A stretch of DNA of 64,000 nucleotides from Ruegeria haliotis (GTDB lineage: Bacteria; Pseudomonadota; Alphaproteobacteria; Rhodobacterales; Rhodobacteraceae). Shown one piece after another: positions 46,568 through 55,412 of this stretch. How positions within the stretch are numbered: position 1 is the stretch's first letter; each line of letters starts with the position of its first letter. The translations under genes were made by a program, and so were the position numbers. The stretch lies in assembly GCF_013377785.1 (NCBI RefSeq), contig NZ_JABXWT010000004.1, positions 124,001-188,000 of the forward strand, written 5' to 3'. The notes under the pieces were generated by a model that made no database searches, was not told where the DNA came from, and saw only the letters and a list, made by a program, of their open reading frames with translations.

Positions 46568-47746
46568 CTATCCCGCCTTCTGCGCAGCCAGTGCGCGATT
46601 GCCAACATCCACAATGACCTGAGCGAGCCGTGCGATATCTTCTGGTGACCAGGCTGGGTCAACCAGAAAGGCCAGACTTGTTTCGCCTAACTCACGCGCG
46701 ACAGGGAGAGGCTCGGTTGGACCAAGCCCGTTTTTTTGGAAGGTCTCTTCCAGATAAATCTCCGAGCAGCTGCCTGAGAAGGCAGGGAAGCCCGTATCCG
46801 CTATTTCTGCGATGATCCGGTCCCGGGACCAACCTGCCGCAAGGGCCTGTGGGCGTACAAAAGCATAGAACCGGTAGTAGGCATGAGTCAGTTCCTTGGG
46901 CGGAATCGGTACGCGGAACGCAGGGCAGGTGGATAGAGCATCAGCCAGAAGTTCGGCATTCATAGTACGATGCGCCCGCCAGTTGTTCAGGCGCTTCAGT
47001 TGCACACGTCCCAGCGCCGCCGAGGGACCCGTCATCCGAAGGTTCGTGCCAGGGCCAGAATCGTGCAACCAGCGAAAACCAGGGGGATGGTCGGTGTTAA
47101 ACACCGTGTCATAGCCTTTACCGTGATCCTTGTAGCTCCAGATCCGCGACCACAGCGCGTCGTCATTGGTCAGCAGCAACCCGCCTTCGCCGCCAGTGGT
47201 CATGATCTTGTCCTGACAGAACGAAAACGATCCGATGGTTCCGATGGTCCCCACATGCCGATTGCCAATCATCGCGCCATGCGCTTGCGCGCAATCCTCG
47301 ATCACCCACAAATCATGGGCACGGGCCAGATCCATGATCGCGTCCATGTCACAAGGCCAACCCCCCAGATGCACAGGGATAATCCCTCGGGTGCGCGGCG
47401 TGATCAGGGGCGCAATCGTGTCGATCGTCAGGTTTTGCGTAACCGGGTCGATATCGGCGAAAACGGGTGTGCCTCCGGCCAGCATCACCGAACTGGCCGA
47501 AGCGATAAAGCTGCGGGGGGTCACGATCACCTCATCACCCGGATTCAAATCCAGTACATGCATGACCGCATCCAGCGTTACTGTCCCGTTCGCCATCGCA
47601 ATGGCATGGGCTGCATCGGTGTAAGCGCAGTACTCATCCTCGAACGCACGGACATCCGGACCGGTCCAGGCGTTGACCTTGCCAGAGGCCAGCACGCGGC
47701 TGACCGCGTCAATCTGTTCTTGATCGTATATAGGCCATGACGACAT
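46568..47746 (-). CDS. DegT/DnrJ/EryC1 sugar aminotransferase
   Basis: 392 residues. The PLP lysine K180 is intact in SFCQDKIMTTGGEGG, so it is a true aminotransferase, in contrast with the related protein at 59547. ATG 47746 has AGGAG in front; the longer frame to 47800 overlaps the PIG-L gene. It would aminate a 4-keto (or 3-keto) nucleotide sugar. With the upstream formyltransferase-like gene it points to an amino or N-acylated sugar in the polymer. Confidence 0.87.
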   Translation of the reverse strand: MSSWPIYDQEQIDAVSRVLASGKVNAWTGPDVRAFEDEYCAYTDAAHAIAMANGTVTLDAVMHVLDLNPGDEVIVTPRSFIASASSVMLAGGTPVFADIDPVTQNLTIDTIAPLITPRTRGIIPVHLGGWPCDMDAIMDLARAHDLWVIEDCAQAHGAMIGNRHVGTIGTIGSFSFCQDKIMTTGGEGGLLLTNDDALWSRIWSYKDHGKGYDTVFNTDHPPGFRWLHDSGPGTNLRMTGPSAALGRVQLKRLNNWRAHRTMNAELLADALSTCPAFRVPIPPKELTHAYYRFYAFVRPQALAAGWSRDRIIAEIADTGFPAFSGSCSEIYLEETFQKNGLGPTEPLPVARELGETSLAFLVDPAWSPEDIARLAQVIVDVGNRALAAQKAG

Positions 47747-47759
47747 CAGAGCTCTCCTG

Positions 47760-48455
47760 TTACACAACCGTCCGCACCAGCACGAAACCTTCGGCTGCAT
47801 GTCTGTGGACTGTTGCCCCGCGCAAGGTGGCCAGTGCCCTCAGGCTCTCGACCGAGCGTTCATGGGGTGGTTGCTTGGCCTGACTTTCGAACATTGCGAA
47901 CGCTTCAAGCTTGCGCTCCAGCGTATCCGAGATATCGACAAAGATATTGGGCACAAAAGGCGGCGTCAGGTAGGGCGCGTTCCAGTTTGTTTCCGACAGG
48001 GTCTCGTAAGCCGCGATCGTTGCCGGATACTTGTCCTGATGCGGGCGGCTGGCGACCAGACTGGATAGAAAAGTCAGCTGATGATCCATATGGATATCGC
48101 CGGGATGCGGGGCAAGGATCAGATCGGCGTCAAGCTCGCGAACCAGCGTACCAAGGGCCGCATTCAGATCTGAATGTGGTTGCTCCGTCAATTCTGCCGC
48201 CGTGAAATCCAGCCAGTGCGTTTTGGTAACGCCCAGAAAGTCATGAGAACGGCGGGCTTCGGTCCGGGTGATTTCGGTATCCTCATCGCTGAATTTCGGC
48301 GGTTTGGCACGGGTCACAACAGCCACATGCACCTCGCGGCCTGCATCTGCCAGCCGTGCAATCGTTCCACCAGCGCCCAGCACCTCGTCATCAGGATGAG
48401 GGGCAATGACCAGAGCAGGGCCTGAACCAGAACTAATCAAATCTGTGGTGATCAT
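47760..48455 (-). CDS. PIG-L/LmbE-type deacetylase
   Basis: 231 residues with the zinc motif HPDDE (residues 20-24) and HMDH (122-125). PIG-L proteins remove N-acetyl groups from GlcNAc-type sugars. The ATG at 48455 overlaps the stop of the preceding gene (ATGA). The deacetylated amine could be the acceptor for the formyltransferase-like partner (inference). Confidence 0.83.
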   Translation of the reverse strand: MITTDLISSGSGPALVIAPHPDDEVLGAGGTIARLADAGREVHVAVVTRAKPPKFSDEDTEITRTEARRSHDFLGVTKTHWLDFTAAELTEQPHSDLNAALGTLVRELDADLILAPHPGDIHMDHQLTFLSSLVASRPHQDKYPATIAAYETLSETNWNAPYLTPPFVPNIFVDISDTLERKLEAFAMFESQAKQPPHERSVESLRALATLRGATVHRHAAEGFVLVRTVV

Positions 48456-49366
48456 GAAAGCTTTCCCAATTTCGAATGCAGGGCCGGAGGGATGTCTGCC
48501 CCCGACCATTCCAGAATATCCAGACACCGTCCGTCGCCACAGGCCACGGTGAAGGTTTGACCTTCAACAGCCTGAATCTGACCAGGCAAGCCGATGTAGT
48601 ACCCATCGGGTTGCGTGTATCTGACCTGCGTCAGGACCAATTGGCTGCCGTCCGGTCCGGAGGTGAAAGCCCCCGGATAAGGCGGGCCTGATGCGCGGAT
48701 CAGGCGGTTGATCTCGGCCGCAGACCGCGACCAGTCGATCAATCCATCTTCGGGGCGGCGGCGGGCGCAAACACTGGCCCCGACCTGCGGTTGGGGTTCA
48801 CGCGGGATATCCCCAAGGGCGATTTGCTCCAACAGGGGCGGCAAAAGGCCCGAGATCGCCCGCAGCGACCGGTTGTATAACTCACGGGCTGTCACAGTCT
48901 CGGGGTCAACGGCATACCGCGCCTGGGCTGCGATTGGCCCGTCATCCGCACCCTCGCCCAGCCAGAACAGCGATGATCCAACATTCCGTTCCCCCAAGAC
49001 AACAGTCCACGGGATCACCCCGCGTCCGCGCAGCCGGGGCAGGGCCGAAGGGTGAAAGCCGATGCACCCGATCCGGGGTATTGCCCGAAAGGCGGCACCG
49101 CAAATCTGCGACCAGCCAATCACCAGGATCAGGTCGGGCTTTAATGCTTCGATTTGTTCGATGGTTTCGGGCGCGTTGGTCTGTTCGATATAGCTAACCG
49201 GTACATCATAGCGTTTCGCAACCACCTCCAGATCAACAAAATCAGAATGGCGATGGGATAAATGAGGTGGCAATGTCATGACCAGATCAGGCGCATGGCC
49301 TGCCGCGCAAATCGACACCAGTGCTGCGTGAGAGGTCTCTACTGCGCCAACAAAAACGGTCTTCAT
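48452..49366 (-). CDS. Formyltransferase-family protein, atypical active site
   Basis: 304 residues with an N-terminal formyltransferase fold and a C-terminal Fmt-C-like domain (about 205-290). H105 (GFHPSALPRLRG) and D141 (EGADDGPI) align with two Fmt catalytic residues. The Asn two before the His is Gly103 here. I recall this GFHP form as a recurring subfamily rather than a defect. It overlaps its neighbours by 4 bp on both sides, so its role belongs to this polysaccharide operon, probably acylation of an amino sugar. Confidence 0.75.
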   Translation of the reverse strand: MKTVFVGAVETSHAALVSICAAGHAPDLVMTLPPHLSHRHSDFVDLEVVAKRYDVPVSYIEQTNAPETIEQIEALKPDLILVIGWSQICGAAFRAIPRIGCIGFHPSALPRLRGRGVIPWTVVLGERNVGSSLFWLGEGADDGPIAAQARYAVDPETVTARELYNRSLRAISGLLPPLLEQIALGDIPREPQPQVGASVCARRRPEDGLIDWSRSAAEINRLIRASGPPYPGAFTSGPDGSQLVLTQVRYTQPDGYYIGLPGQIQAVEGQTFTVACGDGRCLDILEWSGADIPPALHSKLGKLS

Positions 49367-49989
49367 GCTGGCGTCCTTTTCAAACTGGATTTGGCAGGGG
49401 GCTGATCCTTCAGCCACTGCAACGCGGCATCGATACGATCGATCCGGCGGTGTTCGCCCCGGATTGCGACGCCGACGGTTTCAGCCATGATACGCAGGTC
49501 CAGAATGGTTGAGCGATGCGCCACATACCACAGGTCCAACGTCAGCTTTTCCTGGTTGTCGAGGTTGGTGTTCCCGCTGACCTGTGCCCACCCCGTCAAA
49601 CCCGGCCGGACGGAACAGCGATACTGACCCTGCGGGCCAAAACTCTCGATCGTTTCAGGTAACAAGGGGCGCGGTCCGACCAGCGCCATATGGCCCTGCA
49701 GGATCAACAGCAGTTGCGGGATTTCATCCAGCCGCAGCCGCCGGATGATCGCTGTGGCGCGGGTTTGGCGCTGATCGTCCGGCAGTAATGCGCCGTCAGG
49801 GCCACGCGCGTCGGACATGCTGCGCAGTTTGAACAGCTGAAAAATCCGACCGCTAAGCCCGCATCTTGGTTGCGAAAACATCAAGGGCGCACCGACGGAC
49901 CAAAGAACAATCATGCAAGCAATCAGGAAGAATGGCAGGGTCACCACACCCAACACTACGCACAGCAGAATTTCGGGCACTCTGTTCAC
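49363..49989 (-). CDS. Undecaprenyl-phosphate sugar-1-phosphate transferase (PglC/WcaJ type)
   Basis: 208 residues. One N-terminal membrane helix (about 6-30) is followed by KLRSM, LRLDEIPQLL, GHMALVGPRPLL and RPGLTGWAQVSGN, the signature of bacterial sugar transferases. It loads the first sugar phosphate on undecaprenyl phosphate at the inner membrane. It is the first gene of the six-gene leftward operon, divergent from the export-protein gene. Confidence 0.9.
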   Translation of the reverse strand: MNRVPEILLCVVLGVVTLPFFLIACMIVLWSVGAPLMFSQPRCGLSGRIFQLFKLRSMSDARGPDGALLPDDQRQTRATAIIRRLRLDEIPQLLLILQGHMALVGPRPLLPETIESFGPQGQYRCSVRPGLTGWAQVSGNTNLDNQEKLTLDLWYVAHRSTILDLRIMAETVGVAIRGEHRRIDRIDAALQWLKDQPPAKSSLKRTPA

Positions 49990-50610
49990 ACTTCAATCCA
50001 ACTCAGTAACACGCGGCTCGCCGCGACACATCAAAATCACAAAATAATTCGCCAGTCAGCGATGACGAGGAATAAACGCGCAAGGTGACGAATAGAGGCG
50101 CGTGCCCTCAATCTGTTCGAATTGGATTTGATTTGCAAGATGTCTGCAGTGCGTCAGTCGAATCGAGCCCTTCATTGGATAGGTACGGGCCAACAGCGGC
50201 AAGAAATACGATCCTTCGTCAACGATTCAGCGGGTTATGTCAAAATTGTTTCCGGAATTGAGTGGCAGATGAGATAGGTCAACGGTTTGGTGACACAGAG
50301 CCGTTTTTTGGTCCGCGGCCATACCCTGATCAACGATGTGGATTTGAACAAGCGACGTAATTACGGCTATGGTACCTCTCCTTATTATTGTGATCACGGC
50401 AAGGCGGGTTAATCGTGACATCAATATCAGCTGTTTCGCTTGCCAGTCGGAGTGGCAACCACTAGTTTTGTTGACAGGGGCGTCAGCTCGGAATTTTTCT
50501 TGGTCGGCTGGTTTTCGACCGTTGTGTAAATGTTATGCCGCAGATTTCTGCCCGACCATTCGGTCAAGGTTGTATGGCCTGCGGAGTTATTGAGTTTAGG
50601 AGACAGGATT
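49990..50610. other. Divergent control region, 621 bp, no gene found
   Basis: It lies between the leftward sugar-transferase operon and the rightward export-protein gene, so it should hold both promoters. Visible elements are the perfect palindromes CGTAATTACG (50356-50365) and GTGATCAC (50390-50397) and a TTGACA (50471-50476) without a good -10. Frames on either strand look non-coding. Confidence 0.45.
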
Positions 50611-51816
50611 TTGAACTGCTGTTTCAAAGTTTTCTTTTTGATATTTTCCATGGTGGCTACGTCAGTCTGGGCCGAGGCCTATCGATTGGCGCCTCAGGAC
50701 CGGTTGTCCCTCAAGGCGATGCGATGGGACACGGGGTCAACCACGTATGTCAGTTGGGACGGTGTAACAGGTGACTACGCTATCACTGGCGACGGTACTC
50801 TGATGATCCCGCTTGTCGGTCAGGTAGAAGCCGCAGGCCATACGTCAGCAGAATTGGCCGCATTGCTGGAACAGAAGTTCCGGCGCCAGATCGGCATGGC
50901 GGAACCACCGCGGATCGCTCTCGAAGTCGTGGGGCATTTGCCAATTTATGTGTTGGGTGATGTCAACGCGCCAGGCGCATATGATTTTCATTTTGGGATG
51001 ACGGCGCAACAGATTCTGGCATTGGCGGGCGGTCCCATCCGCCCACCGATCCAGTTCTCTTCCAGCAACGATTTTCAAATTCTGCGCATGGGCGGTGAAA
51101 TCCGTTTGCTGGCCACCCAGATTGAAGAGTTGGAACAGGAACGGCAGCGTTTGGTTGCTGATCTGACAATTCTTGAAAACGCCGAGACTGACGAGGAGTT
51201 ACCCGAGCTGCCCAAGGGGCTGGAGGGTGAAATCCTCAAGGCGACGCTGGCCGCACGAGATGGTTTGGGCGAGCGTATCGAGGACTTGCAGGGTTTGCTG
51301 AAAGAGCAGATTTCCAGCCTGACGATCCAGCTTGAGCTGCGTAACACTCAGATCGAAAACGTGAGCAAAGAGCTGGAAAACCTCAACTCGCTCAGAGAAA
51401 AAGGTCTGACGGTTTCGAATCGGGTCACCACTATGACCAATATGCTTAATGATCTGGAGTCCAAGCGACTGGATCAGGAAGTCGCGCTGTTGATCGCGCG
51501 CCAGGAATTGAACCGTGCTGAACGGGACGGGCTGGAGCTGGACGATAACGCGCGCTCGGATTCTCTGATTCAGCTGAACGGGGTCGAAAGCGAACTGGCG
51601 TCCCTGAAAACGAGACTAGAAACCGCCACCACCTTGCACGGAGAACTGGCTGCGGCCGGGTACCTGAGTGAAGACGATGTCGCCAGCGAGACGACCATCG
51701 AATTCATAGTGACCCGCGGCGAGGACGGCCTGACGCAACGGTTCAAGGGCACTGATCTTGTCCAGCCCGGTGATACGATTGAAGTTGTCAGAAAGACCAT
51801 TCTGACTTCAAATTGA
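50611..51816 (+). CDS. ExoF/Wza-like polysaccharide export protein
   Basis: 401 residues from a TTG at 50611, chosen because TAGGAGA lies 7 bp upstream and the product then begins with a clean signal peptide (cleavage after SVWA). The poly-export domain (YRLAPQDRLSLKA ... ITGDGTLMIPLVGQV) and an SLBB-like segment (VYVLGDVNAPGAY in spirit: IYVLGDVNAPGAYDF) are followed by a long coiled coil (about 165-365) and a short C-terminal beta segment. This is the ExoF layout. It would carry polymer across the periplasm and outer membrane. Confidence 0.78.
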   Translation: MNCCFKVFFLIFSMVATSVWAEAYRLAPQDRLSLKAMRWDTGSTTYVSWDGVTGDYAITGDGTLMIPLVGQVEAAGHTSAELAALLEQKFRRQIGMAEPPRIALEVVGHLPIYVLGDVNAPGAYDFHFGMTAQQILALAGGPIRPPIQFSSSNDFQILRMGGEIRLLATQIEELEQERQRLVADLTILENAETDEELPELPKGLEGEILKATLAARDGLGERIEDLQGLLKEQISSLTIQLELRNTQIENVSKELENLNSLREKGLTVSNRVTTMTNMLNDLESKRLDQEVALLIARQELNRAERDGLELDDNARSDSLIQLNGVESELASLKTRLETATTLHGELAAAGYLSEDDVASETTIEFIVTRGEDGLTQRFKGTDLVQPGDTIEVVRKTILTSN

Positions 51817-51871
51817 CTTTAATAGCTGTTCGGAGCCTGTGCTTCGGAGGTTTTATTTTACGAGTTTTAAC

Positions 51872-52729
51872 ATGCCATTGCCCCTGGACCGTCCGGTCGA
51901 CTTTCTGATCATCGGCGCTGCCAAATGCGCCACCACGTGGCTACAGCAATCGCTGACCCAAACCCCGGCACTTTATATGCCGGGTCCCGAACTGCACTTC
52001 TTTTCCCGCGAATATGACAGGGGTCTGGACTGGTATCGGGATCAGTTCGAAGATTGCGAAACTGCGAACCTGATTGGTGAGAAATCAAACTCATACCTGA
52101 CTGAGCCATTGGCAGCCCAACGTATCCGCGATTTCGCGCCCGAGGCTCGTCTGATCCTGCAGATGCGTGATCCGGTGCAGCGGGCTTATTCCGACTATTG
52201 CATGCTGTTTCGCAGGGGCGAGGTATCCGCGCGCATCGAGGATTACCTGGATCCCGCAAAGGCCGCAGATCAACGGTTCTTGTCAGATGGACGCTATGCC
52301 TATCACCTGACACGGTTCTATGATTTGTTTCCTGAGGACCAGATCCTGTTGTTGGCTTACGAAGACATCCGGCGCAATCCTGTGGGCAATCTAGACAAGG
52401 TTCAGACACATCTGGAGATCACGACCAAATTGGAGCCGCCGGTGAGAAAGCGGGTCAAGGACAAGAATGCTCCGATGGTTCCGCTCTCGTTACGCAAAGT
52501 TTTGGCCCCGGTGCGGAGTGTACTGGATCCGGTTCGCCACACCTGGCCAGTTCGGTCTTTGCGGAACGCGGTCGCACGACAAACAAAGTACCCACCGTTG
52601 AGCAATGATCTGGCCCGTAAAATGGCAGATTACTATGCCGCTGATATTGCCGGAATTGAGCAATCCAATCCGGATATCTGCCGCGCCTGGTCCCGGACCA
52701 AAACGGCTTCGTCGGAGCGAATCAATTGA
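51872..52729 (+). CDS. Sulfotransferase
   Basis: 285 residues. The 5'-phosphosulfate loop GAAKCATTW (15-23, K18) and the 3'-phosphate region RDPVQRAYSDY (R99, S107) are in place for PAPS binding. The start at 51872 is tentative because the nearest GGAGG is about 21 bp upstream; a GTG at 51839 is possible. Next to the export protein it suggests sulfation of the exported glycan. Confidence 0.8.
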   Translation: MPLPLDRPVDFLIIGAAKCATTWLQQSLTQTPALYMPGPELHFFSREYDRGLDWYRDQFEDCETANLIGEKSNSYLTEPLAAQRIRDFAPEARLILQMRDPVQRAYSDYCMLFRRGEVSARIEDYLDPAKAADQRFLSDGRYAYHLTRFYDLFPEDQILLLAYEDIRRNPVGNLDKVQTHLEITTKLEPPVRKRVKDKNAPMVPLSLRKVLAPVRSVLDPVRHTWPVRSLRNAVARQTKYPPLSNDLARKMADYYAADIAGIEQSNPDICRAWSRTKTASSERIN

Positions 52730-53208
52730 TGACTGCGCCCACTCAGAGCGTTGGCGAGTTTCCACTTTGGAAACAAAGACAGCTAAAATGCGTCTGCGTC
52801 GCTCGCTTGCACGTGCCTCGGTGCATAGTCTCAAGGCGAGGGAACAGTAGGCGAACACGTGGAAATAAGGCAATTCTTTGGTCTAATGGTGTCGACAGGG
52901 TGAAAAAAGCATTTTGCTCCCCTTTGTGGTGTGGTACCGTTAAACTACATTAAGACTGTATCGACCGTTTGTTTGGTCAGTTGGAATAGTGGTTTGGTTT
53001 GTACGAGTGAGAAAGGGGTTTTGGTTTTGGGTGCCAATATTGGTTGTGCCTGGGCCGCTGTGGGGGACTTTTAGTTAAATAGGTCAAACTTGCTGGCACT
53101 TGGTATGTGCTGGCGGATGAGTGCGGCTTTGGAGGCGGGGCGACTGTTTAACGGTCCGTCTATTTGAGTCGAGTGGTAGTGGGCAATTTTTACGCCGGAG
53201 TTCAGAGT
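52730..53208. other. Intergenic leader, 479 bp, GT-rich and C-poor
   Basis: No convincing gene is present. The part around 52980-53060 is strongly asymmetric: in row 52981-53040 45 of 60 bases are G or T and only 3 are C. It contains GTACGAGTGAGAAAGGG (53001-53017), which recurs with two changes upstream of gtrA. It probably forms a long 5' leader and promoter for the following dehydratase gene. Confidence 0.4.
53001..53017 (+). repeat. Leader repeat, copy 1
   Basis: GTACGAGTGAGAAAGGG; 15 of 17 bases match 55374-55390. Both copies lie in non-coding leaders of polysaccharide genes. Confidence 0.35.
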
Positions 53209-55320
53209 ATGTATGAGCATGAGTTGGTTAAGCTCAAAAATGGATCTGTTAAAGAAAACATGATCGAGCCCGAGCTGAAGCTGGGTGATCTTGGGTCCAC
53301 GTTGAAGCAAAAACTCAATGAGTTGAGCGCGAACCGCCGTTTGGTTATCGGCGATGTCGCAGCATCGGCAATTTCCGTGGTCATGGCGGTAGTCCTGGCC
53401 AACGGGGGTGTGCTGCCAGCACAGCCTGCGGCTGTCCTGATCCCTCTTGTCATTATGTCCTGCCTCGTTGCGCTGGCCATCTTGCCCATGTCCGGTATCT
53501 ACAAGCGCCACACCCGATCCACATCGCTGCGTGATGTGACACTGATCGTACGCGCTTCGGCTTTGTGCGTCGGAGTGCTGGCACTGTTGGGAATGGCGGT
53601 TCAAATCACGTCCCAAGTTCCGTTGGCCGTGTATGTCATCCAGTTTCTCCTGATCGTTCCGGCCTTTGGTAGCCTGCGTATTCTGGCCCGCAGCACGGAA
53701 TTCAAACGTAAGGTTCAGGGCCGGGCTGCGCGCCTGGATGGTAAGATTCCAGTGATCCTTGTGGGAACAGGGGCAAGCTGTGACTTGTTTGTCCGCTCGC
53801 TGCGCAACACAGAATCCAAATACGAGCCCGTCGGCATCATTGACGACGCCCGTAACACGCAAGGTCTGTATTTCCACGACGTCAAGATTATTGGCTCGCT
53901 GCTGGACGCGGACGCTGTGATTGAGCGCCTGAAGTTCGACGACACGCTGCCTCAGCGCCTGCTGCTGACCGAACCGGTGACTCACTTTGAAAGCGATGGC
54001 ATTCGCAAACTGACCCGTTGGGCTGAAGCCAATAGCATCACCGTGTCGCGTCTGACTGGCTTGGAAGAGCTGGGAACCGAAAGCTCTGGCATTCGCACTG
54101 TAAATCCCGAAGATATTCTGGACCGTCCGCAAAAGGCGGTTGAGCGGTCAATGCTGCGCGAGATGTTCCAGGGCCGTCGGGTTCTGATCACTGGCGCTGG
54201 AGGCTCGATCGGTAGCGAACTGACGCGTCAGATCGCATCATTCGAACCTGCGGAAATCGTGATGATCGAGAATTGCGAGTACAATGCCTATTCGATCGAC
54301 ATGGATCTGAGCCAAAACTTCCCCGAAGTGGCTCGCCGTATCTATGTCGCCGACATCCGCAGCGCGGATCGCGTGAATTCGATCTTCGAGCGTCACCGCC
54401 CGGAATTGGTGTTCAACGCCGCTGCGCTGAAACATGTGCCGATGGTCGAGCTGAACCCGTGCGAGGGCGTTCTGACCAACGTGATCGGAACCCGTAACGT
54501 TGCGGATGCTGCGCGCAACATCGGTGCCATTGCGATGGTGCAGGTCTCGACCGACAAGGCCGTCAACAGCACCAGCGTCATGGGCGCAACCAAGCGCGTT
54601 GCTGAATTCTATGCTCAGGCGCAGGACCGCGTGACAAACGGAACCGATGAGGCCACGCGCTTCTTCTCAGTCCGGTTTGGCAACGTCCTGGGCTCGTCCG
54701 GTTCGCTGATTCCGCTGTTCCAGCGCCAGATTTCCGAAGGTGGTCCGCTGACCGTGACCGATCCCAAGATGGAACGGTACTTCATGACCATTCGCGAAGC
54801 TGTGCAATTGACCTTGGTTGCCGCTGCGAAAGGGCTGAATTTGGAGAACAGCCATGGTGAGATCTTTGTTCTCGACATGGGTCGCCCGGTCAAGATCGTC
54901 GATTTGGCCGAACGGATGATCCGTCTTGCCGGCCTGGTTCCCTACAAAGATGTCGACATCAAATTCATCGGTATCCGCAAGGGTGAAAAGCTTTATGAAG
55001 AGTTGTTCGATGTGACCGAAGAACACCGCGAAAGCGGCATTCCGGGCGTATCCTCGGCCATTCCCGAAGGTGTGTCCGTTGCACGTCTGCGCGCCATGAT
55101 CCTCAAACTGGAGCAGGCGGCCAAAGACGGGAACGAACTTTCAGTCAAGAAATTGCTGAAGGAACTGGTGCCTGGTTATGGCGCCAATGGCTTGCGCCCA
55201 ATCGAAGCCAAAGAGCTGGTAAATCGTCCGTCCAAGCCAAGACTTCACGCGATCCCAACAGAGAGTTTGGTCGGTGGGTTCCATAAGCAGGATGCCTTGG
55301 AAACCATCGGTGGTCGTTAA
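53209..55320 (+). CDS. CapD/FlaA1-type membrane nucleotide-sugar 4,6-dehydratase
   Basis: 703 residues from ATG 53209 (CGGAG upstream). About four N-terminal membrane helices (45-155) are followed by a CoA-binding-like Rossmann domain (VGTGAS near 175) and a catalytic SDR domain (ITGAGGSIGSE near 330; STDKAVNSTSVMGATKR). The Met in place of the usual SDR tyrosine is the norm for WbpM/FlaA1-class inverting or retaining UDP-GlcNAc dehydratases. It should feed the DegT aminotransferase with a 4-keto-6-deoxy amino sugar (inference). Confidence 0.88.
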   Translation: MYEHELVKLKNGSVKENMIEPELKLGDLGSTLKQKLNELSANRRLVIGDVAASAISVVMAVVLANGGVLPAQPAAVLIPLVIMSCLVALAILPMSGIYKRHTRSTSLRDVTLIVRASALCVGVLALLGMAVQITSQVPLAVYVIQFLLIVPAFGSLRILARSTEFKRKVQGRAARLDGKIPVILVGTGASCDLFVRSLRNTESKYEPVGIIDDARNTQGLYFHDVKIIGSLLDADAVIERLKFDDTLPQRLLLTEPVTHFESDGIRKLTRWAEANSITVSRLTGLEELGTESSGIRTVNPEDILDRPQKAVERSMLREMFQGRRVLITGAGGSIGSELTRQIASFEPAEIVMIENCEYNAYSIDMDLSQNFPEVARRIYVADIRSADRVNSIFERHRPELVFNAAALKHVPMVELNPCEGVLTNVIGTRNVADAARNIGAIAMVQVSTDKAVNSTSVMGATKRVAEFYAQAQDRVTNGTDEATRFFSVRFGNVLGSSGSLIPLFQRQISEGGPLTVTDPKMERYFMTIREAVQLTLVAAAKGLNLENSHGEIFVLDMGRPVKIVDLAERMIRLAGLVPYKDVDIKFIGIRKGEKLYEELFDVTEEHRESGIPGVSSAIPEGVSVARLRAMILKLEQAAKDGNELSVKKLLKELVPGYGANGLRPIEAKELVNRPSKPRLHAIPTESLVGGFHKQDALETIGGR

Positions 55321-55373
55321 AATTATAGTTTAATGCAATTTTGTGTGGCGGCCATGACCCCCGGCCGTGTGTA

Positions 55374-55390
55374 GTACGAGTGAATAAGGG
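55374..55390 (+). repeat. Leader repeat, copy 2
   Basis: GTACGAGTGAATAAGGG, 15 of 17 bases shared with 53001-53017. It lies 22 bp before the gtrA start. Confidence 0.35.
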
Positions 55391-55412
55391 CTCTTCGGAG
55401 CGTGATTATGAA

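Noticed and set aside
53071-54132. 353-codon open frame on the minus strand
   Set aside because: It lies opposite the CapD-like gene, with Gln/His-rich sequence typical of an antisense shadow and no recognisable domain.
53209-55320. Missing catalytic tyrosine in the CapD-like dehydratase as an anomaly
   Set aside because: Met in the MGATK motif is normal for the WbpM/FlaA1 class.
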